Assembly (NCBI GenBank): GCA_020050475.1
Contig: JAGVKP010000072.1
Location: forward strand, 1 to 15,328
Reading direction: 5' to 3'
DNA length: 15,328 nt
Source of the DNA: Candidatus Babeliales bacterium
GTDB lineage: Bacteria > Babelota > Babeliae > Babelales > JACPOV01
Shown here one piece after another: positions 6,183 through 15,328 of the stretch. The translations under genes were made by a program, and so were the position numbers. The notes under the pieces were generated by a model that ran no database searches, had not been told where the DNA came from, and saw nothing but the letters and a program-made list of their open reading frames with translations. Position 1 is the stretch's first letter; the number at the start of each line of letters is the position of its first letter.

Positions 6183-7831
6183 TCCAAAAAATAGAGCCTA
6201 ATACCAAACAACGAACGTGTCTTAAAAAGAATAAAAAAGGCAGCGGCGCCAAGGGGAATAAACCAGATCCAAAAGATAACGGTCGCCAGCAAAAAATGTG
6301 CCCAAAATGGGCTCAAACTACTCATGAATTGGGTGAGTACCCAATACGCAGCTGCAAATGGCACCCCTACAATCATTAACTGCGCAGATGCACGCAACGC
6401 AAATTGAAAAAACTGCCGCCAATAAAAAGCAAAATCAAAAAAGTAATAAAGCCCGGCAGCAAATAAAACCGTCTGCATCATGCTCACGATCACCGTCGCC
6501 ATTGCAATACCAGGCGCACCAAACATCGGCATCAAAAGAAAGTAGCTCAAGATGATATCGATAATCAGCACGATGATTGAAATGACCAACGGAATACGCG
6601 TTTCATGCAAGGCATAATAAAGGTTAAGCAGAATATGATTGAGAGAGAAAAATAGGAGCCCGATAATAAAAACGATTAAAATTGTTTTTGCTTCATACAC
6701 ATGCTCGATCGTAAATTTTTTTGATAAAAAGAGCGTTAAAAAAAGTTTTTCAGCGACACAAGCCAGCATCAGCGAAACTGGTACCATTACCCAATAAATG
6801 AGCTTTGCTGCTTCAAAAAGATAAAAGCTGAGACGCTTGTGAGCATACGCCCCCACTTTGGCAAAGTACGGAAATAAAACGGTCGAAAATGCACGCGAAA
6901 AAATTCCAAGCGGAATTCCCATAAACCGATTGGCATAATAAATAAGCGCGATTGAACCGGCTGGCAAAAAGGAGGCAACGCTTGTCGAGACAAAAAGCAG
7001 TAGCTCCATAACGCTCATGCTCAAAAGGCAGGGAATAAATTTATGAAGCACTCGTTTCATAGCCTGCCAACTTTCGCTGGTTACCTGGCCAAAGCCAAAA
7101 CCGAGCTTAAAGTAGGCCTGCAGATGCCACAGTAACTGCACCGCACCACTCGCCAAAATAAAAATACATAATGCGCTCACCGGCAACCTATAGAGCATAC
7201 AGATACCAATACCAGTAATAAAAATAATATTAATGAGTACCTGGCCAAAAGCCGGCACAAAAAAATGGTGAACCGACTGTAAAGCGCTGGCAAGGAGGGC
7301 GCTCATAGATAAAAAGAGAATAAACGGAATTAAAATGCGCAGATACGAAACGGCCAACAGCGCCTGTTCATTTGCCTGTCCAATGGTTAATAGGTAGATG
7401 CACGTACCGATTGCGTTATCAATCAATCGAATACCAAAGATACTTACCGTGCGCGGCTCGCTGATGCAAAACCATCCCGGCACAATAATGCGAATAATAT
7501 GTTCGGCCTTGTAATAGATAAAAACGCAGAGCACCGCAAGCACACTCTGAAAAATGATCATTGAAAGCGTCATCAGTTCACTGACTGCTTTTTTATTATC
7601 CTTTTGACCAACCATCACAAACGTTGGCACCAAGGCGGCACTGAGTGCCCCTTCGGCAAATACTTTGCGTAGCGAGTTGGGAATTTTAAAGGCGGTAATA
7701 AAAGCATCAGCAATAATCCCGACACCTAAATAACGCGCAATCATAACTTCTCGCACCAACCCTAAAAGACGACTCATCATGGTTGAGGTCGCTACTTCAA
7801 CTGTTTTCTTGCGCATCAATTGTCTGTCCAT
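6179..7831 (-). CDS. murJ: Lipid II flippase MurJ
   Basis: A 550-residue polytopic inner-membrane protein of the MOP/MVF superfamily that flips lipid II for peptidoglycan synthesis. The N-terminal signature is clear: SRLLGLVREVMIAR (about 20-33), then ADAFITAFKIPNSLRKVFAEGALSAALVP, which includes the arginines lining the central cavity. Another conserved stretch is YYANRFMGIPLGIFSRAFSTVLFP in the middle. About 14 hydrophobic helices can be counted, and length is typical. The start overlaps the end of the LolD-like gene by 35 bp, with AAGGA ten bases before the ATG. A second Met at 7816 is possible. MurJ indicates a lineage that still makes peptidoglycan, in line with the Pal-type gene at the right edge. 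Confidence 0.95.
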   Translation of the reverse strand: MDRQLMRKKTVEVATSTMMSRLLGLVREVMIARYLGVGIIADAFITAFKIPNSLRKVFAEGALSAALVPTFVMVGQKDNKKAVSELMTLSMIIFQSVLAVLCVFIYYKAEHIIRIIVPGWFCISEPRTVSIFGIRLIDNAIGTCIYLLTIGQANEQALLAVSYLRILIPFILFLSMSALLASALQSVHHFFVPAFGQVLINIIFITGIGICMLYRLPVSALCIFILASGAVQLLWHLQAYFKLGFGFGQVTSESWQAMKRVLHKFIPCLLSMSVMELLLFVSTSVASFLPAGSIALIYYANRFMGIPLGIFSRAFSTVLFPYFAKVGAYAHKRLSFYLFEAAKLIYWVMVPVSLMLACVAEKLFLTLFLSKKFTIEHVYEAKTILIVFIIGLLFFSLNHILLNLYYALHETRIPLVISIIVLIIDIILSYFLLMPMFGAPGIAMATVIVSMMQTVLFAAGLYYFFDFAFYWRQFFQFALRASAQLMIVGVPFAAAYWVLTQFMSSLSPFWAHFLLATVIFWIWFIPLGAAAFFILFKTRSLFGIRLYFLE

Positions 7832-8528
7832 AGCCCACCGATCCTTTTTGTAACAATCGTTGATGTACTGTTCCGTTTTTCAGCTCAAATATCGTATCCA
7901 TTGATTCGATAATCTGTTGGTCATGCGTAGCAATAATAAGCCCCATACCATACATTTTTTGGTGATAAAAAATAAGCTCCATGACCTGCGCAGCCGTTTT
8001 TTGATCAAGGGCACTCGTCGGCTCGTCAGCTAATAAAAAGTCAGGCTGGGTAATGAGCGCACGCGCAAGCGCAACTCGTTGTTGCTGGCCACCTGAAAGG
8101 GTTGAGGGATATTCATCGGCATTGCCTGCAAGACCGACCGCTTTTAAAAGCTCAGTCGTGTTTTGGGTCGCGTCGTAAATTGACATGCCGGCAATCAAGC
8201 CTCTACTTACGATATTTTCTTTCACCGTAAGTTGATGAATAAGGTAGGCAGACTGCAGTACAATCCCAATTTTTTGCTGGCGATAGCGATCGGCCGATGA
8301 AAGAATTTTTTCGTCAGCGCACGAGATAAAGACAGAACCGGTTACCGGCTGATCAAGCCCGGCAAGCAGATACAATAAAGTCGATTTACCGGCACCTGAA
8401 ATACCCGTAACCGCACTCCGCTCACCTTTTTGGAAACTGATGGAAAGATTATCGATGATAGTGCGCACGACCCCGTATTCAATAAACCTCTGAGTAATCT
8501 TTTTGCACACCAACGCTGTTATTTGCAT
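7797..8528 (-). CDS. lolD: ABC transporter ATP-binding protein, LolD/MacB type
   Basis: A 243-residue ABC ATPase with all motifs: Walker A GISGAGKST (42-50), Q-loop Gln92, signature LSGGQQQR (144-151), Walker B FLLADEPTSALD (164-175) and H-loop His202 in ATHD. The GISGAGKST and ADEPTSALD forms are typical of the LolD/FtsE/MacB subfamily. LolD drives release of lipoproteins from the inner membrane. No LolC/LolE permease lies in the window, so the exact system cannot be fixed: LolD is the best guess, and a MacB-like or other ExoVIII-type ABC ATPase is possible. It is first in the minus-strand unit and its 3' end overlaps murJ. Confidence 0.85.
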   Translation of the reverse strand: MQITALVCKKITQRFIEYGVVRTIIDNLSISFQKGERSAVTGISGAGKSTLLYLLAGLDQPVTGSVFISCADEKILSSADRYRQQKIGIVLQSAYLIHQLTVKENIVSRGLIAGMSIYDATQNTTELLKAVGLAGNADEYPSTLSGGQQQRVALARALITQPDFLLADEPTSALDQKTAAQVMELIFYHQKMYGMGLIIATHDQQIIESMDTIFELKNGTVHQRLLQKGSVGYGQTIDAQENS

Positions 8529-8722
8529 GGAATACTCTTGAGTTTGCAGACAAATATCCTGCCAAAACGCGACTCGAGGGGTTGTGCCAAATAAGTATTG
8601 TTTTTAAAACGACCCATACTCTACACTGGAGGTAAAAGGGATCAGGGGAACACCGCAAAACATGCGTTCAATGGCTAAGAGTATACGGTGTTTGGATTAA
8701 AAAACAAATAAGGGGGAGTGTA
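8529..8722. promoter_or_regulatory. Divergent promoter and leader region, lolD-murJ unit and lon
   Basis: A 194-bp spacer between divergent genes. On the plus strand TTGTTT (8598-8603) and TACACT (8622-8627) are 18 bases apart, a weak promoter match. Two 7-bp inverted matches lie in the leader: ATACTCT (8616-8622) with AGAGTAT (8678-8684), and AACACCG (8649-8655) with CGGTGTT (8686-8692). No CIRCE heat-shock operator is seen. Confidence 0.3.
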
Positions 8723-11080
8723 ATGAAGCAAATGTCACCTAAAAATAGCAAGGAAGGTATTCCAGAAATACTCCCGGTAATTCCAACCATGGACGTGGTC
8801 GTATTTCCACATATGATCGTTCCTCTTTTAGTGTTGGATGAGCGGATTATTAAAGGGGTACAACAAGCAGTCGACGGCTCAAAACTCGTTATGCTTTTGG
8901 CATCAAAAAAACAGCCGGAAACCAATGATATTGCCATCGGCATGCAGGATCTTTTTTCAATCGGCACGGTCGCTTCGATTATGCGCTTAGTAAAAATTCC
9001 TGAGGGCGGGATCAAGGTGCTTGTCCAAGGTTTACATAAAGCACGCGCCGAAGAACTTTTGACAACCAATTCAATTTTGACTGCTCAAGTAGCAATCATT
9101 GAAGATGAGATGACAACTGAGTGTCCGCAAGTTTCGGCGCAGATCAAAAATATTAAGGAACTGACGGAAAAAATGGACGCGGCAGGCCAGACTTTTAGCC
9201 CCGATTTCCATAACATTTTATCCAAGATGCAGGATCCACAAAAAATTGCTGATTTCGTTCTTTCGCATCTGAACTTATCGGTGCAGGATGCGCAGGAGCT
9301 TTTGGAAAAGCCGGCGCTTTCAGCCTTTTTAGAAACAATTTATCTGTATCTCACTCGTGAACTTGAAGTGGCAGAAGTTCAAGAACGCGTCAAAAATCGT
9401 GCGCGCGACTCTATGAATAAATCGCAAAAAGAGTTTTACCTGCGCGAACAACTGAAAGCAATCAAGAAAGAGCTTGGCGAAGATGATATTGAAGATCTGG
9501 AGAGCATGCGCGCAAAATTTGAGCTTCTTGATGTGCCCGAAGAGGCCCGCATCGAAATTAATCGCCAGATGAATCGCCTTGAGCGCACCTCAGCTGACTC
9601 AATGGAAGCATCGGTAACACGCACGTACCTTGATTGGATGCTTTGTCTGCCTTGGAATAAAGAGACGGTGGATAATTTGGATATCAAACATGCCAAAGAA
9701 ATTCTTGATCATGATCACTTTGGCCTAAAAGAAATCAAAGAAAGAATCTTAGATTTTATTTCAATACGAAAACTAAAGAAAGATAGCCATACCCCTATCC
9801 TCTGTTTCTTTGGCCCGCCAGGAACCGGCAAAACGTCTCTTGGCAATTCAATTGCAAAATGTTTGGGCAGAGATTGCTTCAGGGTTTCGCTTGGTGGGGT
9901 TAAAGATGAAGCAGAGATTCGCGGCCATCGCCGCACCTATGTCGGTGCAATGCCGGGAAGATTCATCCAAGGATTTAGAAAGGTCGGGTCATGCAATCCG
10001 GTCATCATTATTGATGAACTTGATAAAATAGGCGCTGACTTTCGAGGTGATCCATCTGCCGCTTTACTTGAAGTGCTTGATCCACAACAAAATAAATCTT
10101 TCCACGATAACTATCTTGGGGTACCGTTTGATCTTTCAAAAGTAATTTTCATCGCAACAGCAAACTCCCTCGATACCATTTCTGAGCCACTGCGGGATCG
10201 GATGGAGATTATTCAGCTTTCAGGCTATACCGTTGATGAAAAGCTCCATATTAGCAAGCTTCATTTGATCAAAAAAGCGATCAAAGATGCGGGACTTGAT
10301 GAGCACAATCTCGCATTTCATGATGATGTAATGAAAGATCTGATCACCAACTTTACTCGTGAATCAGGCGTACGCCAACTTGAGCGCCTGATCAAAAAAT
10401 TGTGTTCAAAAGCGGCTCGCTGCTTAGTAGAAGAGGATCGTATCGTCAGCTTCAGTCCTGAAAATCTGGAACAGTATCTCGGCCCACGTAGATTTATTGA
10501 AGATGAAGCAAATAAAGAGCACCAAGTCGGTATTACTAATGGTCTTGCATGGACCTCATATGGTGGCGAAATGATTTTGATTGAAGCAGTCGTCATGCCA
10601 GGCAAAGGAAGACTGATTTTAACCGGTCAACTTGGTAGCGTCATGAAAGAGTCCGCTCAAGCGGCAATGAGCTACGCACGTGCTCACGGGAGAGATTTTG
10701 ATATTAATAGCAAGATGTTTACGCACTATGATCTGCATATTCACGTACCGGCGGGTGCCATACCAAAAGATGGCCCATCTGCCGGCATTGCCATGCTCTC
10801 ATCCATTCTTTCAGCGCTGACGATGAGACCAATTAATGCACAATATGCAATGACGGGCGAGCTCAATCTCCATGGGGATGTGATGCCAATCGGCGGCGTA
10901 AAAGAAAAGATACTGACGGCAAAACGAAACCACGTACCGCATGTCATTTTACCGCAAAAAAACAAAAATGATTTAATCGGCAATGAAGATATTGTTAAAG
11001 ATATAAATGTCATCTGGGTATCGCACGCCAACGAAGTGTTACATCACGTTCTCATGCCGGAATCAAAAGAAAAACGATAA
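8723..11080 (+). CDS. lon: ATP-dependent protease Lon
   Basis: A 785-residue LonA-type protease, normal length, degrading damaged and short-lived regulatory proteins in the cytosol. Order: N-terminal substrate-recognition domain (about 15-210), a coiled helical arm (210-310), the AAA+ module with Walker A GPPGTGKT (364-371), Walker B VIIIDE (427-432) and sensor 1 ATAN (478-481), then the serine-lysine protease domain. By alignment with E. coli Lon, the nucleophile is Ser686 in KDGPSAG and the general base is Lys729 in GGVKEK. Nothing essential is missing. The start is firm: AAGGGGGAG lies just upstream of the ATG. It is monocistronic, ended by a strong terminator at 11102. Confidence 0.98.
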   Translation: MKQMSPKNSKEGIPEILPVIPTMDVVVFPHMIVPLLVLDERIIKGVQQAVDGSKLVMLLASKKQPETNDIAIGMQDLFSIGTVASIMRLVKIPEGGIKVLVQGLHKARAEELLTTNSILTAQVAIIEDEMTTECPQVSAQIKNIKELTEKMDAAGQTFSPDFHNILSKMQDPQKIADFVLSHLNLSVQDAQELLEKPALSAFLETIYLYLTRELEVAEVQERVKNRARDSMNKSQKEFYLREQLKAIKKELGEDDIEDLESMRAKFELLDVPEEARIEINRQMNRLERTSADSMEASVTRTYLDWMLCLPWNKETVDNLDIKHAKEILDHDHFGLKEIKERILDFISIRKLKKDSHTPILCFFGPPGTGKTSLGNSIAKCLGRDCFRVSLGGVKDEAEIRGHRRTYVGAMPGRFIQGFRKVGSCNPVIIIDELDKIGADFRGDPSAALLEVLDPQQNKSFHDNYLGVPFDLSKVIFIATANSLDTISEPLRDRMEIIQLSGYTVDEKLHISKLHLIKKAIKDAGLDEHNLAFHDDVMKDLITNFTRESGVRQLERLIKKLCSKAARCLVEEDRIVSFSPENLEQYLGPRRFIEDEANKEHQVGITNGLAWTSYGGEMILIEAVVMPGKGRLILTGQLGSVMKESAQAAMSYARAHGRDFDINSKMFTHYDLHIHVPAGAIPKDGPSAGIAMLSSILSALTMRPINAQYAMTGELNLHGDVMPIGGVKEKILTAKRNHVPHVILPQKNKNDLIGNEDIVKDINVIWVSHANEVLHHVLMPESKEKR

Positions 11081-11101
11081 CGGACGATAGTAGTTGATTG
11101 G

Positions 11102-11133
11102 CGGCGGAGTTATGTAACTCCGCCGTTTTTTTT
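11102..11133 (+). terminator. Intrinsic terminator after lon
   Basis: A perfect GC-rich stem, CGGCGGAGTT against AACTCCGCCG, closed by a four-base ATGT loop (the A and T inside could add an eleventh pair), followed by eight T. It starts 21 bases after the lon stop. Confidence 0.95.
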
Positions 11134-11158
11134 ACATGGTAAAAAAAGGGAACTAACA

Positions 11159-11470
11159 ATGAATTCTTTTTTGAGATATCTCGTTATCTGCGGCCTCAGT
11201 TTTCAGTTAAGTAGCATGGAATTGCCACCTGCACCTGAGCAGAACTCCTTGGCCGTTGAAGAAACTGACTTTGAAAATCTTATTGCACAGTTAAATAGAA
11301 GGGCAAACGAGAACAAGGCGAACACGCTGTTCCCCAATGAATTTTTAAAAAAATGTGATGAGTTTAAGAAAAATAGCGAATCTGAAGTCGAGCGAAAGTA
11401 CTATAAACGTTGTGCGCAGACTTTTCTTGCACAAATCGAACATAAACCAACATCAACAAAAAAACCCTGA
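11159..11470 (+). CDS. Small exported protein of unknown function
   Basis: A 103-residue protein that I do not recognise. Residues 1-19 form a signal peptide with an early Arg and the hydrophobic run YLVICGLSF. A likely cut follows near SSM, leaving ~83 residues of charged, mostly helical protein with two Cys (about 63 and 82) that could pair in an oxidising compartment. The C-terminus is basic (KPTSTKKP). AAAGGGA eight bases before the ATG supports the start. It lies just after the lon terminator and 93 bp before atpD, so it may be read with atpD or on its own. The 93-bp gap shows no hairpin I trust. Confidence 0.65.
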   Translation: MNSFLRYLVICGLSFQLSSMELPPAPEQNSLAVEETDFENLIAQLNRRANENKANTLFPNEFLKKCDEFKKNSESEVERKYYKRCAQTFLAQIEHKPTSTKKP

Positions 11471-11512
11471 AAAGCCCCTCAGTATCTTTACAACCCTCTG
11501 CCCTTTAATTAG

Positions 11513-13009
<1,497 letters not shown>

Positions 13010-13011
13010 CG

Positions 13012-13251
13012 ATGCTGTTTACCATTTTAGGCATTCGTGAAAAAAGAGAGCTTGCCGTTACGTGGATTGATGTACAAACAACAAAAGGAAATATGGTCAT
13101 CCAGCGCGGCCATGCACCGACACTGTTGATCGTTTCGGCTGGCAAACCACTAACCATATGTGATAAAAATGGCAAACAAGAGACGTTTGAAACGCCCGGC
13201 GGCATTTTAGAAATTAAACGAAATGAAGCACTACTCCTTTTAAACGAGTAA
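13012..13251 (+). CDS. atpC: F1F0 ATP synthase subunit epsilon, short form
   Basis: A 79-residue protein equal to the N-terminal beta-sandwich domain of epsilon. Family landmarks are GHAPTLL (about 34-40), a KPLTICDKNG turn and the TPGGILEI strand. Epsilon is part of the central stalk. The usual C-terminal helical hairpin (about 45-50 residues), which in other bacteria inhibits ATP hydrolysis, is absent, as reported for some lineages such as Chlorobi. The stop is clean and what follows does not encode the missing part in any frame I checked by eye. It begins two bases after the atpD stop, with no strong ribosome site of its own, so it is probably translationally coupled to atpD. Confidence 0.87.
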   Translation: MLFTILGIREKRELAVTWIDVQTTKGNMVIQRGHAPTLLIVSAGKPLTICDKNGKQETFETPGGILEIKRNEALLLLNE

Positions 13252-13269
13252 TTACTCCATAATGAAGCA

Positions 13270-14868
13270 ATGAAAAAAATGATTGGCCATCTTCTTTCCG
13301 GTTCACTTTCGGAAGGATTTTTGATGCGCATCGCTCAACCAAACAAGCTTGAGCAGATAAAAACAGGAAAATTTGTCTGTATCGAAGGGATTGAGCACAC
13401 CTTTTTTTCATTAATTACTGACCTTTCGCTGGCCGTCAGCAACCCGGACATCCTTCTTTTTCCACCCGCGGCGCATGAGTCGCTTTTGACCTCTATTATC
13501 AGTAAAAAGGATGTCTATGCAACGGCACGCATTAAAGCGATGCTTATGCTGACCGCTGAACGCCGCGTCATGCCGGTCAAAACAATACCGCCCCATTTTG
13601 CGCCGATCTATGAAGCAAGCCCACAGGATGTCGCTGCTATTTTTGGTGATGAAAAAGATACGACAAAGCCCTATTTTAGTATCGGCTGTCCGATTGATAT
13701 GCAAACGCCGGTCTGCCTTAATCTTGAACGGCTGACGGAGCGCAGTAATGGTATTTTTGGCAAAACCGGTACCGGCAAAACATTTCTCACCCGCTTGGTA
13801 CTTGCTGGACTTATGAAACATGAGCAGGCGGTCAATCTCATTTTTGATATGCACAGTGAATATGGTCTGCAAGCGCGCAAAGAAGGCTCGAACCATTTTG
13901 TCAAAGGATTAAAAACACTTTTTGGCTCGCGCGTAGCACTTTTTTCTCTCGACCCGGCTTCAACGCGCCGGCGAGGGGCTACCCCTGATGTCGAGCTTGC
14001 CATTCCGCTTAATCAGATCGCTGTTGATGATATTATATCGTTGCAAGAAGAGCTTAATTTACATGCAACCGCAGTAGAAGCAATTCATCTACTTGCTGCA
14101 CGCTATCGGCATGAATGGCTTACGACACTGCTAAGCCAAGGTGAGCGATTAAAAGAGTTTGCGCATGAATTGGGAGGTCATCCTGAGTCCATCGCCGCAT
14201 TATATAGAAAAATAAAACGGATCGAGCATTTCCCCTTCATTCAGCACCAATCCAAATACCAAACCGGTGGCCTTGATGAACTGATAGCTTATCTAAGCAA
14301 AGGGATATCGGTCATCATCGAATTTGGTAATCAGACCTCAACTTTGTGCTATCTTTTAATGGCAAATATGATCTCGCGCCGCATACATGCTGAGTGGGTA
14401 GGCAAGACAGAAAAATTTCTTGCTTCTCAAAAAAAAGAGGACGAACCGAAAAAATTAATGATCACTATCGAAGAAGCACACAAATTTTTAAATCCGTATG
14501 CCGCCCGCCAGACCATTTTTGGGACTATTGCACGCGAAATGCGCAAATATTATGTCTCACTTTTGGTAGTCGATCAGCGCCCTTCCGGCATTGACCAAGA
14601 GGTACTTTCGCAGATCGGCACCAAAATTATTGCGCAACTCAATGATGAAAAAGATATTGCAGCAGTACTGACCGGTACTGCTCACGCGCAAGAACTCAGA
14701 ACGATCTTGGCTACGCTTGATAGCAAAAAACAGGCACTTATTTTAGGGCACGCAGTCGCCATGCCAGTGGTCATACAGACGCGCGAATATGATGAAGCAT
14801 TTTATCAGGCAATGGCACCGATCGTTCAAAAAACTGATATTGATACGTTAATAAACGAACTTTTTTGA
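13270..14868 (+). CDS. HerA-like DNA-translocating ATPase (DUF87/HAS-barrel type)
   Basis: A 532-residue RecA-fold ATPase of the HerA/FtsK superfamily. Residues ~3-40 form a HAS-barrel-like N-terminus (IGHLLSGSLSEGFLMRI). The motor follows with Walker A GKTGTGKTF (164-172), Walker B LMITIEEAH (396-404) and the downstream VDQRPSGID (434-442), then SQIGTKIIAQL, diagnostic for HerA. HerA hexamers move DNA, typically with the nuclease NurA in end resection, or in phage-defence systems. No NurA, SIR2 or other partner is adjacent, so the role is open. It follows atpC by 18 bp and may share its transcript. The ATG at 13270 overlaps a three-codon reading frame (ATG AAG CAA TGA at 13262). An ATG at 13279 is a possible alternative. 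Confidence 0.88.
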   Translation: MKKMIGHLLSGSLSEGFLMRIAQPNKLEQIKTGKFVCIEGIEHTFFSLITDLSLAVSNPDILLFPPAAHESLLTSIISKKDVYATARIKAMLMLTAERRVMPVKTIPPHFAPIYEASPQDVAAIFGDEKDTTKPYFSIGCPIDMQTPVCLNLERLTERSNGIFGKTGTGKTFLTRLVLAGLMKHEQAVNLIFDMHSEYGLQARKEGSNHFVKGLKTLFGSRVALFSLDPASTRRRGATPDVELAIPLNQIAVDDIISLQEELNLHATAVEAIHLLAARYRHEWLTTLLSQGERLKEFAHELGGHPESIAALYRKIKRIEHFPFIQHQSKYQTGGLDELIAYLSKGISVIIEFGNQTSTLCYLLMANMISRRIHAEWVGKTEKFLASQKKEDEPKKLMITIEEAHKFLNPYAARQTIFGTIAREMRKYYVSLLVVDQRPSGIDQEVLSQIGTKIIAQLNDEKDIAAVLTGTAHAQELRTILATLDSKKQALILGHAVAMPVVIQTREYDEAFYQAMAPIVQKTDIDTLINELF

Positions 14869-14885
14869 TCGGTCTTAAAAGCAAA

Positions 14886-14917
14886 ACGGGAGCCCTTAAA
14901 GAGCTCCCGTAATTTTT
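14886..14917. terminator. Bidirectional intrinsic terminator between the HerA-like and Pal/OmpA genes
   Basis: An 8-bp perfect stem ACGGGAGC/GCTCCCGT (14886-14893 with 14903-14910) and a nine-base loop. A T-run (14913-14917) follows on the plus strand, and the A-rich left flank (14883-14886) gives TTTTGC on the minus strand. It sits between two converging genes and can serve both. Confidence 0.85.
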
Positions 14918-14932
14918 ACAAACTATGTTTGC

Positions 14933-15328
14933 TTATGCCGCGAGTGCATACACCTCGACACGGCGATTAGGCGCCTGGCCATCAATACTATTTTCAAATG
15001 CTATGAGCTCTTCATTGCCAACACCAAAGGTCTTGACCCCTTGTTCATCAGCATCAGCGATACAAACTTGCGCCAATGAGCTTGCACGCTGCTTTGAAAG
15101 CGCCACATTATAGTCTGCAGTGCCATGCCATTTGCATGAATGCCCTTTGAAAACCACTTTCATACCATCATCAAGCCATTTTTTCACCTGATTTTTGACC
15201 TGAGCAACTTGAGCCTGCTGATCCGGGCGAATTTGGGTACTATCATATTCATAGTAGACCACCAAACTATCCTTATCTTGATCCTCTTCAGGCTCTTGGA
15301 CCGCTACCGTCAAAGACTCTTCCTGTTC
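14933..15328 (-). CDS. OmpA/Pal-like peptidoglycan-binding domain protein (5' end outside window)
   Basis: The C-terminal 131 residues of a larger protein, open to the right edge. The reading frame continues past a TTG at 15313, so that is not the true start. After an acidic linker (EQEES...EPEEDQDKD) comes an OmpA-like domain: VVYYEYDSTQIRPDQ, KVVFKGHS, YNVALSKQRA and the terminal NRRVEVYA. Such domains anchor the outer membrane to peptidoglycan through diaminopimelate. Oddity: the canonical GHTD reads GHSC, so the Asp that contacts diaminopimelate is replaced by Cys, while the partner Arg in SKQRA is kept. Pal, a fused OmpA-type porin or a MotB-like protein cannot be told apart without the N-terminus. 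Confidence 0.88.
   Translation of the reverse strand, partial: EQEESLTVAVQEPEEDQDKDSLVVYYEYDSTQIRPDQQAQVAQVKNQVKKWLDDGMKVVFKGHSCKWHGTADYNVALSKQRASSLAQVCIADADEQGVKTFGVGNEELIAFENSIDGQAPNRRVEVYALAA

Noticed and set aside
9436..9936. Minus-strand open frames inside lon
   Set aside because: They lie opposite fully conserved Lon sequence and read as low-complexity Ser/Arg-rich peptides.
13262..13273. Three-codon reading frame (Met-Lys-Gln) overlapping the HerA-like start as ATGA
   Set aside because: No clear ribosome site and such short frames arise by chance; at most a coupling aid.
14933..15313. TTG at 15313 as start of the Pal/OmpA-like gene
   Set aside because: The same frame stays open to the window edge with the same acidic composition, so the gene is truncated by the window.

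Overview
The window reads as a piece of a Gram-negative chromosome. It carries a MurJ lipid II flippase, a LolD-type ABC ATPase, a Pal/OmpA peptidoglycan-binding domain, Lon, two F1-ATPase subunits and a HerA-like ATPase. Four small-to-medium proteins have clear N-terminal export signals, including an AAA+ ATPase and a GNAT acetyltransferase, both normally cytosolic. Together with toxin and immunity-like genes, this style fits a host-associated lineage such as the Dependentiae (TM6/Babeliae). That placement is my inference from gene content; the window has no rRNA or other decisive marker.

Layout. (1) 8-84: initiator tRNA. (2) 124-1485, minus strand: an apparent operon of Nudix hydrolase, exported GNAT acetyltransferase and small HTH protein, with a 16 bp gap and an ATGA overlap. 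(3) 1620-5049, plus strand: five tightly packed genes, more A-rich than the surroundings. They encode an exported AAA+ ATPase, an exported protein with a membrane segment and a C-terminal toxin-like module, and three immunity-like proteins. The first and third of these are paralogues resembling colicin D-type immunity proteins. I read this as a polymorphic toxin-immunity cassette, and it is the most interesting part of the window. (4) 5054-8528, minus strand: LolD-like ATPase, MurJ, a CdiI-like immunity protein and a SAM methyltransferase. The methyltransferase's last ~30 codons are cut off by a -1 frameshift. (5) 8723-11080, plus strand: Lon, followed by a strong intrinsic terminator at 11102-11133. 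(6) 11159-14868, plus strand: a small exported protein, F1 beta (atpD), an F1 epsilon made of the beta-sandwich domain only, and a HerA-like ATPase. (7) 14886-14917: terminator shared with the converging Pal/OmpA-like gene, which runs off the right edge.

How the genes fit together. The cassette at 1620-5049 looks like a toxin gene with its antidotes directly downstream and an AAA+ ATPase translationally coupled upstream. The CdiI-like gene only 0.7 kb away, on the other strand and with no partner toxin in the window, suggests that immunity genes accumulate here. LolD, MurJ and Pal are envelope housekeeping functions. The atpD-atpC pair stands apart from the rest of the ATP synthase genes, an arrangement also known in Bacteroidota and Chlorobi. 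No stretch longer than 300 bases lacks a gene.
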